Positions 22,102 to 24,612 of a DNA stretch of 24,612 bases are shown in pieces (positions within the stretch are counted from its first letter, which is position 1; each line of letters opens with the position of its first letter). Under the pieces are notes generated by a model. The model was not told where the DNA came from and made no database searches. It worked only from the letters and a program-made list of their open reading frames with translations. Source of the stretch: Flavobacteriaceae bacterium (lineage in GTDB: Bacteria > Bacteroidota > Bacteroidia > Flavobacteriales > Flavobacteriaceae); NCBI GenBank assembly GCA_018608735.1, contig JABAYZ010000101.1, positions 1 through 24,612 on the forward strand. Direction: 5' to 3'. A program made the position numbers and the translations under genes.

Positions 22102-23943
22102 ATGAAACAATTTTTTTCAAATATAAAAGGGGATGCTTTTGGTGGCATCACCGCTGGAGTCGTCGCATTGCCATTGGCCTTAGCATTTGGCGTCTCTTCT
22201 GGACTAGGCCCAAGTGCAGGTCTGTACGGTGCAATTTTTATTAGCTTTTTTGCAGCACTTTTTGGTGGCACAAATACTCAAATATCAGGGCCTACTGCGC
22301 CTATGACGGCCGTGAGCATGGTGATAATTTCTGGAATTATCGCCGCCAATGACGGCGATTTATCGATTGCACTACCCGCAATATTAACCGTGTTTTTAAT
22401 TGCTGGACTTTCTCAAATTGGCTTGGGAGTTTTAGGACTGGGAAAATACATTAAGTACATTCCATATCCTGTTGTGTCTGGATTCATGACTGCGATTGGG
22501 GTTATTATTTTACTAACTCAAATTTTACCTTCTCTTGGGTATAGCCCTAAAGAAGACCTGCAATACGTTAATCAATTCAAAGCACAAGCAGAAGAAGTGA
22601 TTCTTGAAAACATATTAAAAGATGAGGCGGGAGATGGCATTTTGGTTTTAGAAAATTTTAAAGAAACCATTGATCGCGCTTCTTTAATATCACAAGCCGA
22701 TATCCAAAAAGAATCGGAAATCTTAGCTTCTAAAGAAGCTTCGGGAACAATCGGTGCATTAAAATTAATGCCTAGGGCACTTCAAAACATCAACTGGTTG
22801 GAGCTCATGCTAGCTTTGGGAACCATCATTATTATTTATGGATTTAAACGCATTACGACTGTAGTGCCTAGCACCTTAGTGGCGTTAGTTGTAATGTCTG
22901 GAGTTGCCATAGTCTTTGGGTTGAATTATAAACCCATCGAAGAAATTCCTAGCGGATTACCTATCCTTCAATATGAAATTTTTACTACGTTTAAGTTGAC
23001 CTCGATCACACCCTATATTTTCACAGGATTTACACTGGCGTTATTAGGGGCTATTGACTCCTTACTGACAAGTATTGTGGCGGATAATATGACCAAAACA
23101 AGGCACAACCCCAATAAAGAACTTATTGGACAGGGTATCGGAAATAGTATTGCGTCTATTTTTGGAGGGATCCCTGGTGCAGGAGCCACCATTAGAACCG
23201 TTGTAAATATAAATTCTGGAGGAAAAACAAAACTCTCTGGAATGATTGCTGGCGTCATGCTATTATTCATTCTATTAGCCTTAGGACCAGTCGCATCAAA
23301 AATTCCTGCCGCTGTGCTATCCGGGATTTTAATAACTGTAGGCATCGGGGTAATGGACTATAAGGGGTTGAAAGCAATTCCTGCTCTGCCAAGAGACCTG
23401 TCGTTTGGCCCCTTCAAGCTGAGTTCCGAAGTGTTGATAATGCTCGTCGTATTGCTGTTGTCTACGTTTTGGGATTTAATTTTTGCTGTGGGAATAGGCT
23501 TGATTATTTCATGTTTGATGTTTATGAAAAAAATTGGAGATCTAACTACTGAAGATTCCAACGTGAAGCCATTAAAAGAAAAATCGTGGCCTGATGAAAA
23601 GATTTTTCCAGAGCACTTAAAAAAATTGGTGTTTATCAAACACATCAAAGGACCTTTGTTTTTTGGATCGACCTCAGATTTTCAGCAGCTATACAAACAA
23701 ATTCCCGATACAGCGACAACCGTAATTTTACGCTTAGAACGGATGCCATATATGGACCAATCTGGACTGTATGCAATGGAAGATATGATTCAGGAGTTAC
23801 AAACCAGAAATGTAGAAGTCATGTTTGTGAACCTCTTGAAACAACCCCGCTATATGATGGAGCGTATAGATATCATTCCAGATTTTATTCCGGAGGAACA
23901 TATCTATGAGAGTTTTAAAGAATGTATTAAAAAGTTAACTTAA
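22102..23943 (+). CDS. SulP family anion transporter with STAS domain
   Basis: The protein has 613 residues. The transmembrane core starts at GITAGVVALPLALAFGVSSG (14-33) and includes ISGPTAPMTAVS (61-72), the TM3 anion-site region, and later LLGAIDSLLTS and GGIPGAGATIRT. A STAS domain occupies about 505-610 (KGPLFFGST, LRLERMPYMDQSG). SulP proteins move sulfate, bicarbonate or other anions, usually by proton or sodium symport or by exchange. Marine bacterial members are often bicarbonate transporters, but no carbonic anhydrase gene is adjacent, so the substrate is open. An unusual hydrophilic insert of about 80 residues (149-232) interrupts the helices. It converges on cvpA with only 2 bp between stop codons. 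Confidence 0.93.
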   Translation: MKQFFSNIKGDAFGGITAGVVALPLALAFGVSSGLGPSAGLYGAIFISFFAALFGGTNTQISGPTAPMTAVSMVIISGIIAANDGDLSIALPAILTVFLIAGLSQIGLGVLGLGKYIKYIPYPVVSGFMTAIGVIILLTQILPSLGYSPKEDLQYVNQFKAQAEEVILENILKDEAGDGILVLENFKETIDRASLISQADIQKESEILASKEASGTIGALKLMPRALQNINWLELMLALGTIIIIYGFKRITTVVPSTLVALVVMSGVAIVFGLNYKPIEEIPSGLPILQYEIFTTFKLTSITPYIFTGFTLALLGAIDSLLTSIVADNMTKTRHNPNKELIGQGIGNSIASIFGGIPGAGATIRTVVNINSGGKTKLSGMIAGVMLLFILLALGPVASKIPAAVLSGILITVGIGVMDYKGLKAIPALPRDLSFGPFKLSSEVLIMLVVLLLSTFWDLIFAVGIGLIISCLMFMKKIGDLTTEDSNVKPLKEKSWPDEKIFPEHLKKLVFIKHIKGPLFFGSTSDFQQLYKQIPDTATTVILRLERMPYMDQSGLYAMEDMIQELQTRNVEVMFVNLLKQPRYMMERIDIIPDFIPEEHIYESFKECIKKLT

Positions 23944-23945
23944 GA

Positions 23946-24479
23946 TTACTCTGAATCTTCAGGGGAGTTGAGAATGTTCGGGAGCTCTAATGGTGTATCT
24001 TCATTTATAAAATTTGGAAAAATCATTGGAGCTAACGACTTTACGGGATTATAAAGTACGGACGATTCAATCTCTTCATCGGAAACAAACGGAATGGTTT
24101 TATTTAAGGTGTTAAAAATTAACAGAAGTATACTGAGGATCAAAGCAATTTTTAATCCGCCAAAGAGGCCGCCTAATAATTTATTTAAGATTCCTAAAGA
24201 TGCAAAATCGGCAAGTTTGGTCAGAGCTTTACCGGCAAGAGAAATCACCAGCACAATCGCTATAAATGTAATGGCAAAAGCCGTGATATTGATTGTTTTT
24301 TCGCCCCATTCAAAACGATCAGACAAAAATTCAGCAGCATAATTACTGAAATGAACAGCGCCATACACGCCAACCAACAACGCTAGTAGGGAGGTAACTT
24401 CGACAAAAAAACCTTTAGACAGTCCTTTGAATACTCCATAAAGAATAAGTGCGCCTAAAATAATATCAATAATCGTCAT
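23946..24479 (-). CDS. cvpA: CvpA family membrane protein
   Basis: This 177-residue protein has four hydrophobic segments in the first 115 residues and a soluble, acidic C-terminal tail ending NSPEDSE. The start MTIIDIILGALILYGVFKGLSKGF and the FASLGILNKLLGGLFGGLK segment are typical of CvpA (colicin V production) proteins. In E. coli, CvpA is needed for colicin V export and has been linked to envelope stress tolerance; the biochemical activity is unknown. The gene has its own promoter and ends 2 bp from the SulP stop, with no terminator between them, so the transcripts probably overlap. Confidence 0.9.
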   Translation of the reverse strand: MTIIDIILGALILYGVFKGLSKGFFVEVTSLLALLVGVYGAVHFSNYAAEFLSDRFEWGEKTINITAFAITFIAIVLVISLAGKALTKLADFASLGILNKLLGGLFGGLKIALILSILLLIFNTLNKTIPFVSDEEIESSVLYNPVKSLAPMIFPNFINEDTPLELPNILNSPEDSE

Positions 24480-24502
24480 GGTGTTTTATTTAATTGATTT
24501 AT

Positions 24503-24532
24503 CAAAATTAACAATGATTCTTAACTTAACAA
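24503..24532 (-). promoter_or_regulatory. cvpA promoter
   Basis: Read on the minus strand, TTG (24532-24530), a 19-nt spacer and TAATTTTG (24510-24503) give a perfect fit to the Bacteroidota primary sigma consensus. The element ends 23 nt before the cvpA ATG. It is the best promoter match in the window. Confidence 0.65.
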
Positions 24533-24582
24533 CTCAAATGTTTCGTTTCTATTTTATTACACCCTAAATTTACGAAATAATT

Positions 24583-24612
24583 ATGGCTCGAGACGAAGAA
24601 CTTAAAAAACGA
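24583..24612 (+). CDS. Start of an unidentified gene (first ten codons)
   Basis: ATG at 24583 opens a frame reading MARDEELKKR to the end of the window. It is divergent from cvpA across a 103-bp region. A TAAATTTA box at 24565-24572 is a possible -7 element, although it would leave a very short leader. Ten residues are too few to name a family. Confidence 0.5.
   Translation, partial: MARDEELKKR

Overview
The window looks like a chromosomal segment of a flavobacterium (Bacteroidota, probably Flavobacteriaceae). The basis is AT-rich coding DNA, almost no Shine-Dalgarno sequences, several Bacteroidota-type promoters (TTG, about 19 nt, TAnnTTTG), a complete moxR/DUF58/batABCDE operon in the Bacteroidetes order, and protein variants typical of the phylum. 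It is mostly core genome. I see no prophage, insertion sequence, CRISPR array, tRNA or rRNA.

Layout. (1) 1-2579, ammonium uptake: the C-terminal half of an Amt channel, a terminator, then a P-II regulator (glnK) coupled to a second complete Amt, closed by a 15-bp-stem terminator shared with the convergent ppc. (2) 2600-7579, central metabolism: PEP carboxylase on the minus strand, divergent from a short CYTH triphosphatase, followed by an ALDH7-type aminoadipate-semialdehyde dehydrogenase and its terminator. (3) 7647-9570, a small accessory patch: a membrane-anchored protein with two OmpA-like domains, a membrane-anchored helix-hairpin-helix (HHH) protein, then about 500 bp with no intact gene. 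That stretch holds a frameshifted relic of a second ALDH7 C-terminus and a repeat-like palindrome. (4) 9571-12463: an ECF sigma factor overlapping a tiny putative anti-sigma gene, and a minus-strand pair of an aldo/keto reductase and an AlbA_2 (Schlafen-type) protein. (5) 12623-21661: the Bat operon of moxR, a DUF58 protein, an extra two-TM protein, batA, batB, batC, batD and batE, with starts mostly overlapping or abutting stops. (6) 21727-24612: a small membrane-anchored protein of unknown function, a SulP anion transporter with STAS domain, a convergent cvpA with a near-perfect promoter, and the first ten codons of another gene.

How they work together. Amt and P-II form the classical ammonium sensing and transport pair. 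The Bat proteins are expected to form a membrane and periplasmic assembly in which the MoxR AAA+ ATPase acts on VWA proteins, with TPR, BatD and SH3 partners on the periplasmic side. The OmpA/HHH pair has opposite predicted topologies, so together it could in principle reach both peptidoglycan and the cytoplasm; this is inference only.

I did not find a clear new defence or biosynthetic system. The best leads are the ALDH7 relic flanking the OmpA/HHH pair, the topology of that pair, the C-terminal domain of the extra Bat-operon protein, and a palindrome plus direct repeat between ppc and the CYTH gene.
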